Of a stretch of DNA of 5,017 bases, positions 1 through 5,017 are shown in pieces. The DNA lies in NCBI GenBank assembly GCA_009839775.1, contig VXOZ01000403.1, positions 1-5,017 of the forward strand, given 5' to 3'. The translations under genes and the position numbers were made by a program. The notes below the pieces were generated by a model. The model was not told the origin of the DNA, searched no databases, and was given only the letters and a program-made list of their open reading frames with translations. The DNA is from Chloroflexota bacterium. GTDB lineage: Bacteria > Chloroflexota > UBA11872 > VXOZ01. The stretch's first letter is position 1, and each line of letters opens with the position of its first letter.

Positions 1-755
1 TAGGGATCGACTTCCAGCCTATCGCGCGGGCTGCCTAGGAGCACGACGCGCCCGTGATTTGCCGCAGCTTTGAGCGCGAGGTCGATTGTCGGACCGCTCC
101 CCACGGCCTCCACCACATAGTTCGCGCCGCCCGGGCCGAGTGACGGCAACCACTCGCTAAGCGGCTTTTCTTTCAAGTTAAGTGCCAAGTCCACACCGCA
201 CGCCTTGGCCTGTGCTAGGCGCGGCGCGGCCAAATCCGCCGCGGCGACCTGTGCCGCTCCGGCCAAGCCGCAAAGTTGCGCGCAGAGATTGCCCACCAAA
301 CCCATACCGATCACGAGCACATTCTCGCCAAAGTACACCGGCGCCTGCCGCGGCGCAGACATGGCGATCTGCAGCATTGCAATGAACGGGGCGTGCGTAT
401 CAGGCACGCCCTCCGGCACCGGCAGCACGACATCATGACTGAGAAGCGCGTGGGTAGCGTGGCGATTGCGGTGGAAGACACGCGTGCCGGGCGCGAGATC
501 CGTAACCCCGTCGCCAACCGCCACCACCTCACCCACCACGGCGTAGCCCGGTCGAAACGGAAACTTGGCATAGCCAAAGTCAGGCTCTTCGAAGCCCCGA
601 TGCGTCTCCGTGAACATGGCAAGCTCAGTGCCCGCGCTAATCAACGACAGCCGGTTTCGAACCAAGACTTCACCGGGCCCGGGATCGTCCGGGACAGTCG
701 TGGCTTCTACAAGACACTGATCTTTGCTGGGGAAGACAAGACTTTGGATTTTCAT
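1..755 (-). CDS. Zinc-independent medium-chain dehydrogenase/reductase (MDR, alcohol-dehydrogenase-like), N-terminal part, cut by window edge
   Basis: The gene reads from ATG at 755 to the left edge: 251 codons plus two bases of the next. It begins MKIQSLVFPSKDQCLVEAT. Residues 1-125 form the GroES-like substrate domain. The Rossmann NAD-binding domain follows, with the glycine motif G150-M-G-L-V-G155 and Asp174 at the end of the next strand, which in this fold favours NAD(H) over NADP(H). The family normally transfers hydride between an alcohol or other CH-OH group and NAD(P) in the cytoplasm. The catalytic zinc ligands are missing: the usual Cys position reads SLISAGTE (37-44), and the usual Gly-His-Glu reads G70-Y71-A72. 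The structural four-Cys lobe is absent too. SAGTE-type MDRs include BchC-like enzymes and MDR modules fused to Gfo/Idh/MocA domains, so the substrate is unknown. Typical length is about 320-350 residues, so roughly a quarter is missing. An AGGAGG lies 11 bases before the start. The gene is downstream of, and codirectional with, the ABC pair. Confidence 0.88.
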   Translation of the reverse strand, partial: MKIQSLVFPSKDQCLVEATTVPDDPGPGEVLVRNRLSLISAGTELAMFTETHRGFEEPDFGYAKFPFRPGYAVVGEVVAVGDGVTDLAPGTRVFHRNRHATHALLSHDVVLPVPEGVPDTHAPFIAMLQIAMSAPRQAPVYFGENVLVIGMGLVGNLCAQLCGLAGAAQVAAADLAAPRLAQAKACGVDLALNLKEKPLSEWLPSLGPGGANYVVEAVGSGPTIDLALKAAANHGRVVLLGSPRDRLEVDP

Positions 756-766
756 GACGCATCGGG

Positions 767-772
767 CCTCCT
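767..772 (-). promoter_or_regulatory. Ribosome binding site (AGGAGG) of the MDR gene
   Basis: A perfect AGGAGG lies 11 bases upstream of the ATG at 755. The spacing is longer than ideal. A nearer ATG at 762 is 4 bases from the motif but out of frame, and stops after 30 codons. An in-frame GTG further upstream has no comparable motif, so ATG 755 is preferred. Confidence 0.6.
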
Positions 773-898
773 GTGAGTGCAATCTGCTCGGCGAAATCTG
801 CCTGTGGCTGTTCACTTGCCAGCGAGCATTGCCTGCCGGACTTTCAATGCGCAGGCGCCTCGCAGCAGTTTCGCGCGTTCGTCGCCGTTGCACCTAGC

Positions 899-2704
899 TT
901 AATGAACAACGCTCTCAACGTTTACCAACGACTGGTGCCGGAAGTACGTGTCGTACAGTTCGGCGTAGTGACCGCCTGCCGCCAACAGAGTTTGGTGGGT
1001 GCCTTCTTCCAAGATGCGACCGCCGTCCAACACGAGGATGCGGTCGGCGTGCTGCACCGTGTAAAGACGGTGCGCAATGACGATGGACGTGCGGTTCCGC
1101 ATGATGGCCTCGATGCCGTCCTGAATTTGCACTTCCGTAAAGGGATCCACACTGGCCGTGGCTTCATCCAGGATGAACACCGCGGGATCGTGCAGCATGA
1201 CGCGTGCCAAGGCCACGAGCTGGCGCTGCCCCATGGAGAGACGCCCGCCGCGCTCGCCGACGTCGGTATTCAGCCCGTTAGGCAGGTCGGCCAGCCAATT
1301 GCCACCCGCGATATGCTCCACCGCGCGGAGCACATCATCCTCGCTGGCTTCCGGCTTGCCGTAGCGGATATTCTCACCCACACTGCCGCTAAAGAGAAAC
1401 GGCGATTGGGGTACGATGCCGATCTGACGGCGGTATCCTGCCAGATCGAACGAGCGGATATCGCGCCCGTCAACAAGCAACTCGCCCTCCTGAAACTCGT
1501 AGAAGCGCGCGACGAGCCGCACAATGCTCGTCTTGCCGGAACCCGTGTGCCCAACCAGAGCGATTGACTCGCCCGGTCGGATGCCCAAGCTGAAGTCCGG
1601 CAGCACGACTTCGCCGGGTAGGTAGCTGAAGCCCACGCGCCGAAACTCGAATCCTCCCCGCACATCGTCGGCGGGAGCATTGCCGGTCTGCACCACGCGA
1701 GGATCTGCGTCTATCAGGCCGAACACCCGCTCACTGGCGGAGAGACCATTTTGAAACTGGCTCCAAAACGAGGCGATCTGCGTCAGCGGAAACCAGAAGA
1801 ACATAAGGGCCTGGATGAAGAGATACCAGTCGCCCACACTCATCGCGCCGGAGGCCGTGTTGATACCGCCAAAGTACACGATGATGGCCGTGCCGACGCC
1901 GGCCGTCGCGTTGAAGACCGGGAAGAACGTATTGAATACGATGCCTTGCCGGAAGTTCACCCGGTAGGCTTGCTCGTTGATGCGCACGAAGTCGTCGTGC
2001 ACGGCCTTCTCTTGGCGAAAGACCTTGGCCACGGCGATACCGCTGATGGACTCCTCGATGTGGGCGTTCACGCGGGCCATGATGCGGCGCGAGTGCAAAG
2101 ACGTTTCCCGCGCGATCCGGCGGAACACCAGCGAGATCGCCACGACGAGCGGCGCCATCACCAGCGTGATCAGCGCCAATTGCAGGTTGATGAAGAGCAG
2201 CACGGCGCCCATCAGTATCACCAACATGATCTGGCTGATAAGGTTCATTGACAGCGAGACCGTCTCGGCAAAACCATCAGTGTCGGAAGAGACGCGGCTG
2301 ACGAGCTTGCCGGTGGGCTGATCGTCAAAGAATGAGAGGTCGTGGCCCATGGTCGCCTTGAACGCGTCCTCGCGTATCTTCAACGTCACGTTGCCAATGG
2401 CCACGGCGCCAACATACTGGCGGAGGAAATTGAGGGTCCAGGAAAAGCCGCTCAGCAGCAGAATGGCGACAACGAGCAAGACCACCGCCTGTAGACGGGG
2501 ATCGTTGACGATCAGATCGATGCCGCGCGAAATCAGAAACGGCACAGCCGTATCGGTGAGCGCCGCGATGAAAATGGCGCCGGCAACGACCAGCATGTAG
2601 CGCCCTTGGGGACGAAAGTAGCGGATGATCCGGCGCAGCAAGTCACGATCGCTGTATTCGCGATCGTAAGCGTCTGCGTCCAAGCCATCCATCACAAAGC
2701 CCAT
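899..2704 (-). CDS. ABC exporter half-transporter (permease fused to ATPase), catalytic-Glu chain of a heterodimer
   Basis: This is a complete 601-residue type IV (B-family) ABC exporter subunit with one membrane domain and one ATPase domain, normal for the family. Six likely membrane helices lie near residues 36-56, 72-94, 151-172, 175-195, 255-280 and 291-311. The ATPase domain shows the A-loop Tyr361, Walker A GHTGSGKTS (385-393, Lys391), Q-loop Gln433, DVGERGG (481-487), Walker B ending FILDE with Asp513 and catalytic Glu514, the D-loop SVD (518-520) and switch His545. The signature is LSMGQ (489-493) instead of LSGGQ. Family knowledge: such chains pair with one lacking the Glu, and the deviant signature then completes the degenerate ATP site. 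TM288-type subunits have the same combination. The likely role is ATP-driven efflux of a lipophilic compound or lipid across the inner membrane; the substrate cannot be read from the sequence. ATG 2704 has GAGGA 7 bases upstream. The partner gene is 208 bases upstream. Confidence 0.95.
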   Translation of the reverse strand: MGFVMDGLDADAYDREYSDRDLLRRIIRYFRPQGRYMLVVAGAIFIAALTDTAVPFLISRGIDLIVNDPRLQAVVLLVVAILLLSGFSWTLNFLRQYVGAVAIGNVTLKIREDAFKATMGHDLSFFDDQPTGKLVSRVSSDTDGFAETVSLSMNLISQIMLVILMGAVLLFINLQLALITLVMAPLVVAISLVFRRIARETSLHSRRIMARVNAHIEESISGIAVAKVFRQEKAVHDDFVRINEQAYRVNFRQGIVFNTFFPVFNATAGVGTAIIVYFGGINTASGAMSVGDWYLFIQALMFFWFPLTQIASFWSQFQNGLSASERVFGLIDADPRVVQTGNAPADDVRGGFEFRRVGFSYLPGEVVLPDFSLGIRPGESIALVGHTGSGKTSIVRLVARFYEFQEGELLVDGRDIRSFDLAGYRRQIGIVPQSPFLFSGSVGENIRYGKPEASEDDVLRAVEHIAGGNWLADLPNGLNTDVGERGGRLSMGQRQLVALARVMLHDPAVFILDEATASVDPFTEVQIQDGIEAIMRNRTSIVIAHRLYTVQHADRILVLDGGRILEEGTHQTLLAAGGHYAELYDTYFRHQSLVNVESVVH

Positions 2705-2711
2705 GTGCCAG

Positions 2712-2716
2712 TCCTC
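2712..2716 (-). promoter_or_regulatory. Ribosome binding site (GAGGA) of the downstream ABC gene
   Basis: GAGGA lies 7 bases before ATG 2704, a good spacing. It supports this start over the internal ATG at codon 5 and shows that the second half-transporter has its own initiation site rather than relying on coupling to the gene before it. Confidence 0.6.
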
Positions 2717-2749
2717 GCTGTTTGCATGGGATGCCTAAGGTTTTGTAGC

Positions 2750-2768
2750 GCGGGGGCTTGTCCCCCGC
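2750..2768. other. Perfect GC hairpin, 7-bp stem, 5-base loop
   Basis: GCGGGGG (2750-2756) pairs perfectly with CCCCCGC (2762-2768) around the loop CTTGT. It lies 46 bases upstream of the second ABC start codon. No U-tract follows on either strand, so a transcript-folding or repeat-element role fits better than termination. Confidence 0.6.
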
Positions 2769-2805
2769 TCGTGACGCCTCGCACGCGGCACGGACAAGAT
2801 AGATT

Positions 2806-2837
2806 CCGCGCCCCCGTGCGGGGGCGAGCTTTCGCGG
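2806..2837. other. Nested alternative hairpins
   Basis: The inner stem CGCCCCC/GGGGGCG (2809-2815 with 2820-2826, loop GTGC) competes with an outer CCGCG/CGCGG stem (2806-2810 with 2833-2837). It also competes with a small GCGA/TCGC hairpin (2824-2827 with 2832-2835). These share bases, so the full pairings exclude one another. Whether this is regulatory or just a repeat remnant is unknown. Confidence 0.5.
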
Positions 2838-2912
2838 TAATGACGGATTGACAGCCCGCCTCTTTTTCCTAAAATGGCCTTGTCTCTCATGCTACCTTGG
2901 GTTCGTGCTTCG

Positions 2913-4712
2913 TCATTCGCTGACCAGTGTCGCCGGCAGCACGGCGGCGTAGCGCTCGTCCCGGTGGGCAAAGATGTTGCGATACGCCGGGCTCCGCGCC
3001 ATCAGTTCCTCGTGGGTACCCTGGTCCTCCAACTCGCCCCCGCGCATCACGAGAATGCGGTCGGCCCAGCGAATTTGCGATAGACGGTGCGTGATCAAGA
3101 ATGTCGTCCGCCCGCGCAGGATATTGCGCAGCGCCCGTTGAATCTGGTCCTCTGTGGCGCTGTCGATCGCGCTCGTCGAGTCGTCCAACACTAAAATGCG
3201 GGGGTCTGCCAGAAATGCCCGCGCAATGGCGATCCGTTGCCGCTGCCCGCCGGAAAGCGTCACGCCGCGTTCGCCGACAACCGTGTCGTAGCCGTCCTTG
3301 AAGCTCATGATGAAGTCATGGGCCTGGGCCTGCTTCGCGACCGCTTCAATCTCCTCGCGGCTCACGGGCCGGCGCACGCCGAACGCGATGTTCTCCGCCA
3401 GTGTGCGCGAAAAGAGGAAGACATCCTGGTCAATCGTGGCTATCTGCGAACGCAGCGACTCCATGGACCACACGCGTACGTCCACGCCGTCTATCATCAC
3501 CTGTCCTCCCGAGACCTCGTAGATGCGGTTGATGAGGCGGGTGAGGGTGGACTTGCCGGACCCGGTCTGCCCCACGATGGCAATTGTCTCTCCCGGTTTG
3601 GCTGCGAAGCTGATGCCCTTGAGCACGTCGGCATCGTGATAGGCAAAGGAGACGTTGTCGAACGCCACGGCGCCTTCTATGGGCCTTTCGATTCCTGCCC
3701 GGTTCTCGTCAATCTCCGTCTCCGCGTTCAAGATGTCAAGGATGCGCTCGGAGCCTGCAACTCCCAGCCTGACCATGGAAAACGCAAAGATCGAGACGAA
3801 TGTCGGGAACCGCAGAATGCCCAGCAGTCCCATGAACGCAATCACTTCGCCGATAGTCAACACGCCGTTTGCGTAGAGATAGACGGAATGGGCAAGGCCG
3901 AGCGCCAATGCGAAAGAGAACATGAGGAGCGGCAGGTAGAGCGCCTGTATCTTGCCTTGCTCGACAAATAGCTTGCGATAGTCGTTCGCCTTGGCGCGAA
4001 ACCGGTGGAATTCTTGCTCTTCCTGGGCATTGGACTTTACGACCTCGATGCCGGCGATGGACTCGGTGAGCGTTGCGTTGAGCATGCCGAACTGCGCGCG
4101 CAGGGCGCCGGCCACCGGTCCCAAGCGGCGCAAGTAGCCCCGCAACGCAACGAGAAACAACAGCAAGAAGATTACGGGCACCGGCAGCAACTCAACGCGC
4201 AAGAAGGCGACGGCGACAATTGGCACCACCATGAAGACGAGCCACTCCGAAAGCAAGAGCAGTCCCGGATTGACCATGAACTGAATCTGCCGCACGTCAT
4301 TCGTGGCGCGCGCCATGATGTCCCCAACGCGCTGTTGACCGTGGTATGTTTGGCTCTTGCCCAGCAGGTTGACGTAGAGTTCCTCGCGCACGTCGCGTTC
4401 CATGCGCAGCGCGACGATCTCGGCCAGGTAGTTCGCCAGCAGTTGCAGCACGCCGCGAAAAACGCTGATGCCCAAGATTGCCAGCGCAAATCCCAGCAGA
4501 ACGCTGAGCTCCGCGTCCGCTTGCGCGACGGCGTCAAACGCGCTGCCCATCAGTCTGGGCACCTGTACCGCCGCCACCACAACCGCGGCGCGAAAGACTG
4601 TGCCAATCACCAGTTGCAGCGGATAGCGCAGGGCATGACTGGCAAGCCACCGCCACACGGAAGAGCGATCGTACGTGTGTTCGGTATCAGGCGTGAACTC
4701 TCTGTTCTTCAC
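2913..4712 (-). CDS. ABC exporter half-transporter (permease fused to ATPase), degenerate-site chain (Asp for catalytic Glu)
   Basis: This is a complete B-family exporter subunit, 599 residues from GTG 4712 (numbering below). Likely membrane helices lie near 31-51, 68-92, 148-171, 173-190, 257-280 and 286-312. The ATPase domain shows A-loop Tyr358, Walker A GQTGSGKST (381-389, Lys387), Q-loop Gln429, VGERG (479-483), a canonical LSGGQ signature (486-490), Walker B ILVLDD with Asp510, and His542. The residue after the Walker B Asp is Asp511, not the catalytic Glu. Known heterodimeric exporters (TM287, BmrC and LmrC type) have this change in the chain that forms the non-hydrolysing site. The downstream 601-residue gene supplies the complementary parts. 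Start: GTG 4712 has GGAGG 5 bases upstream. A TTG at 4727 would add five residues (604 in total) but lacks a clear motif, and the ATG at 4731 is out of frame. It is the first gene of the minus-strand cluster, next to a divergent promoter region. The exported substrate is unknown. Confidence 0.94.
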   Translation of the reverse strand: MKNREFTPDTEHTYDRSSVWRWLASHALRYPLQLVIGTVFRAAVVVAAVQVPRLMGSAFDAVAQADAELSVLLGFALAILGISVFRGVLQLLANYLAEIVALRMERDVREELYVNLLGKSQTYHGQQRVGDIMARATNDVRQIQFMVNPGLLLLSEWLVFMVVPIVAVAFLRVELLPVPVIFLLLFLVALRGYLRRLGPVAGALRAQFGMLNATLTESIAGIEVVKSNAQEEQEFHRFRAKANDYRKLFVEQGKIQALYLPLLMFSFALALGLAHSVYLYANGVLTIGEVIAFMGLLGILRFPTFVSIFAFSMVRLGVAGSERILDILNAETEIDENRAGIERPIEGAVAFDNVSFAYHDADVLKGISFAAKPGETIAIVGQTGSGKSTLTRLINRIYEVSGGQVMIDGVDVRVWSMESLRSQIATIDQDVFLFSRTLAENIAFGVRRPVSREEIEAVAKQAQAHDFIMSFKDGYDTVVGERGVTLSGGQRQRIAIARAFLADPRILVLDDSTSAIDSATEDQIQRALRNILRGRTTFLITHRLSQIRWADRILVMRGGELEDQGTHEELMARSPAYRNIFAHRDERYAAVLPATLVSE

Positions 4713-4717
4713 CGGCG

Positions 4718-4722
4718 CCTCC
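4718..4722 (-). promoter_or_regulatory. Ribosome binding site (GGAGG) that fixes the GTG start of the upstream ABC gene
   Basis: GGAGG sits 5 bases before GTG 4712 and lies inside the reading frame if the TTG at 4727 were used. It is the only strong Shine-Dalgarno match near the 5' end, so GTG is preferred over the longer TTG start. Confidence 0.6.
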
Positions 4723-4750
4723 GCCAAGCATTCACTCGTGCTATCAATTC

Positions 4751-4756
4751 ACTATA
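4751..4756 (-). promoter_or_regulatory. Candidate -10 box (TATAGT) for the ABC transporter cluster
   Basis: Reading on the minus strand, TATAGT differs from TATAAT at one base and lies about 39 bases before the GTG start. This would give a leader of about 30 bases. The sequence 16-18 bases upstream (around GTACCG) is a poor -35 match, so the call rests on the -10 box and its position alone. Confidence 0.3.
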
Positions 4757-4808
4757 GCATTCCGTAAATGATGCGGTACTATCCTGCCGAGGCGTGTCTC
4801 TCGCACAC

Positions 4809-4850
4809 ATTGGGCGTTCAATTGGCGGCGATTGAGGCGAATTGCACGCT
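4809..4850. repeat. Four ATTG words spaced 10-12 bases apart in the divergent intergenic region
   Basis: ATTG occurs at 4809, 4821, 4831 and 4841, a spacing of 12, 10 and 10 bases. The first three are followed by G-rich GCG-containing stretches (ATTGGGCG, ATTGGCGGCG, ATTGAGGCGA). Words spaced about one helical turn apart between divergent genes can be binding sites for a regulator contacting one face of the DNA. The units are short and imperfect, so chance is a real alternative. Confidence 0.3.
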
Positions 4851-4858
4851 CAAAGCAC

Positions 4859-4888
4859 TTGTTCTCTAGCACGGTTACTAGGTACATT
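4859..4888 (+). promoter_or_regulatory. Candidate promoter for the lipoprotein gene
   Basis: TTGTTC (4859-4864) and TACATT (4883-4888) are separated by 18 bases and resemble sigma-70 type -35 and -10 boxes with two mismatches each. Transcription would start roughly 30 bases before the proposed start codon and just after the ATTG words. Weak matches of this kind are common by chance. Confidence 0.25.
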
Positions 4889-4915
4889 AGATGGTAGCAA
4901 GTAGACAACTGGAAT

Positions 4916-4921
4916 GGGGAG
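4916..4921 (+). promoter_or_regulatory. Ribosome binding site (GGGGAG) of the lipoprotein gene
   Basis: GGGGAG lies 4 bases before GTG 4926. That is a little close, but it is the only purine-rich motif nearby. The in-frame ATG at 4914 overlaps this motif and has only a weak CTGGA-like sequence before it. Confidence 0.4.
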
Positions 4922-4925
4922 TGCA

Positions 4926-5017
4926 GTGAGAAATCTGGGCGTGCCGCGTCATTGTCCGCAGTCTTGGCAATTCATTATAGCTCTAGTGGTGTTTGCTCTC
5001 TTCTTAGCGGGGTGTAT
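4926..5017 (+). CDS. Lipoprotein of unknown function, N-terminal signal peptide only, cut by window edge
   Basis: Only 30 codons and two bases are visible. From GTG 4926 the peptide is a short basic n-region (Arg2, Arg8, His9), a hydrophobic core from about residue 16 (FIIALVVFALF) and then LAGC with Cys30. This is a textbook type II (lipoprotein) signal peptide: diacylglycerol transfer to the Cys, cleavage before it by Lsp and anchoring of the mature protein in a membrane. The mature protein lies outside the window, so its function cannot be stated; substrate-binding proteins are one common class with such signals. Other in-frame starts are ATG 4914 (four more residues) and GTG 4941, and an in-frame stop at 4902 limits extension. 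It is divergent from the ABC exporter, so common regulation is possible but unproven. The base composition here is more AT-rich than in the ABC genes, as expected for a signal peptide. Confidence 0.7.
   Translation, partial: MRNLGVPRHCPQSWQFIIALVVFALFLAGC

Larger units (their letters stand above)
2744..2845. repeat. Hairpin-rich intergenic element between the two ABC genes (probable dispersed repeat)
   Basis: Most of the 208-base spacer is built from inverted repeats. A 7-bp GC stem (2750-2756 with 2762-2768) encloses the loop CTTGT. CTTGTCC at 2757-2763 is also the inverse of GGACAAG at 2792-2798. A second 7-bp GC stem (2809-2815 with 2820-2826) has the loop GTGC, and CCGCG at 2806-2810 can instead pair with CGCGG at 2833-2837. 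The outer part, ATTCCGCG...CGCGGTAAT followed by GACGG, resembles the ATTCCCGC...GCGGGAATGACG palindromic units scattered in many bacterial genomes; this is a recollection, not a search. No T-run follows either stem, so it does not look like an intrinsic terminator. In the transcript it could stabilise the upstream mRNA end or lower expression of the second gene. Boundaries are approximate. Confidence 0.55.

Noticed and set aside
1..2. The two bases at the left edge (TA on the minus strand) as the stop codon of the MDR gene
   Set aside because: TA could begin a Tyr codon as well as a stop. At 251 residues the protein would lack the end of the NAD-binding domain, so truncation by the window is far more likely.
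670..762. A 30-codon minus-strand frame starting at ATG 762, closer to the AGGAGG than the MDR start
   Set aside because: It is out of frame with the clearly homologous MDR protein and gives a short peptide without recognisable features. It is most likely incidental.
848..864. A TGCG/CGCA stem downstream of the 601-residue ABC gene as its terminator
   Set aside because: The stem is only 4 bp with a 9-base loop and no T-run, too weak to support the call.
773..1567. A 264-residue plus-strand open frame antisense to the 3' end of the 601-residue ABC gene
   Set aside because: Its composition is a mirror of the ABC coding frame, with no recognisable domain. The opposite strand encodes all ATPase motifs, so this is a shadow frame.
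2750..2826. The GC hairpins as rho-independent terminators after the first ABC gene
   Set aside because: Neither hairpin is followed by a run of T on the transcribed strand, and termination here would separate two subunits that need each other.
2735..2890. A 51-codon minus-strand frame in the spacer between the ABC genes (ATG at 2890)
   Set aside because: It runs straight through the hairpin-rich repeat, has no clear ribosome binding site and gives a low-complexity Arg/Pro-rich peptide, as expected from reading a repeat.
3237..3971. A 244-residue plus-strand open frame inside the 599-residue ABC gene
   Set aside because: Antisense shadow in GC-rich DNA: rich in His, Asp and Arg, no domain, and lying wholly within a well-supported gene.
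4005..4757. A 250-residue plus-strand open frame over the 5' part of the ABC gene and into the intergenic region
   Set aside because: The Gln-, His- and Arg-rich composition is typical of an antisense frame of membrane-helix coding sequence, and it has no supporting motif.

Overview
The window is a piece of a GC-rich bacterial chromosome. It holds four genes, two of them cut by the window edges. I see no plasmid, phage, transposase, tRNA, rRNA or CRISPR signature. The proteins look like those of free-living or host-associated environmental bacteria. The 601-residue ABC half-transporter resembles versions I associate with Chloroflexota and Actinomycetota, but this is an impression from family memory, and the window has no marker gene to settle it. 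The lipobox at the right edge shows only that the organism exports lipoproteins.

Layout from left to right: (1) 1-755, minus strand: the N-terminal 251 residues of a medium-chain dehydrogenase/reductase with an intact NAD-binding glycine motif but none of the usual zinc ligands. (2) 756-898: a 143-base gap holding its strong AGGAGG ribosome binding site. (3) 899-2704, minus: a complete 601-residue ABC exporter half-transporter with the catalytic glutamate but a deviant signature (LSMGQ). (4) 2705-2912: a 208-base spacer carrying a hairpin-rich element of about 100 bases that looks like a dispersed intergenic repeat. (5) 2913-4712, minus: a second complete half-transporter (599 residues from the GTG start preferred here) with a canonical LSGGQ but Asp in place of the catalytic Glu. 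(6) 4713-4925: a divergent intergenic region with candidate promoters in both directions and ATTG words spaced about one helical turn apart. (7) 4926 to the right edge, plus strand: the first 30 codons of a lipoprotein, ending just past the lipobox cysteine.

The two half-transporters belong together. The degenerate residues are complementary: the chain lacking the catalytic Glu faces the deviant signature of the other chain, and the chain with Glu faces the good signature. This is the pattern of heterodimeric exporters with one consensus and one degenerate ATP site (TM287/288, BmrCD and LmrCD type). The upstream gene (2913-4712) is transcribed first and the partner follows after the structured spacer. 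The dehydrogenase lies downstream on the same strand and may be co-transcribed, but no shared pathway can be inferred. The lipoprotein gene is transcribed divergently and may share control signals with the transporter.

This is largely ordinary housekeeping or accessory transport DNA. I found no convincing novel system. The points most worth a second look are the structured spacer, the phased ATTG words, the zinc-less dehydrogenase and the unread lipoprotein.
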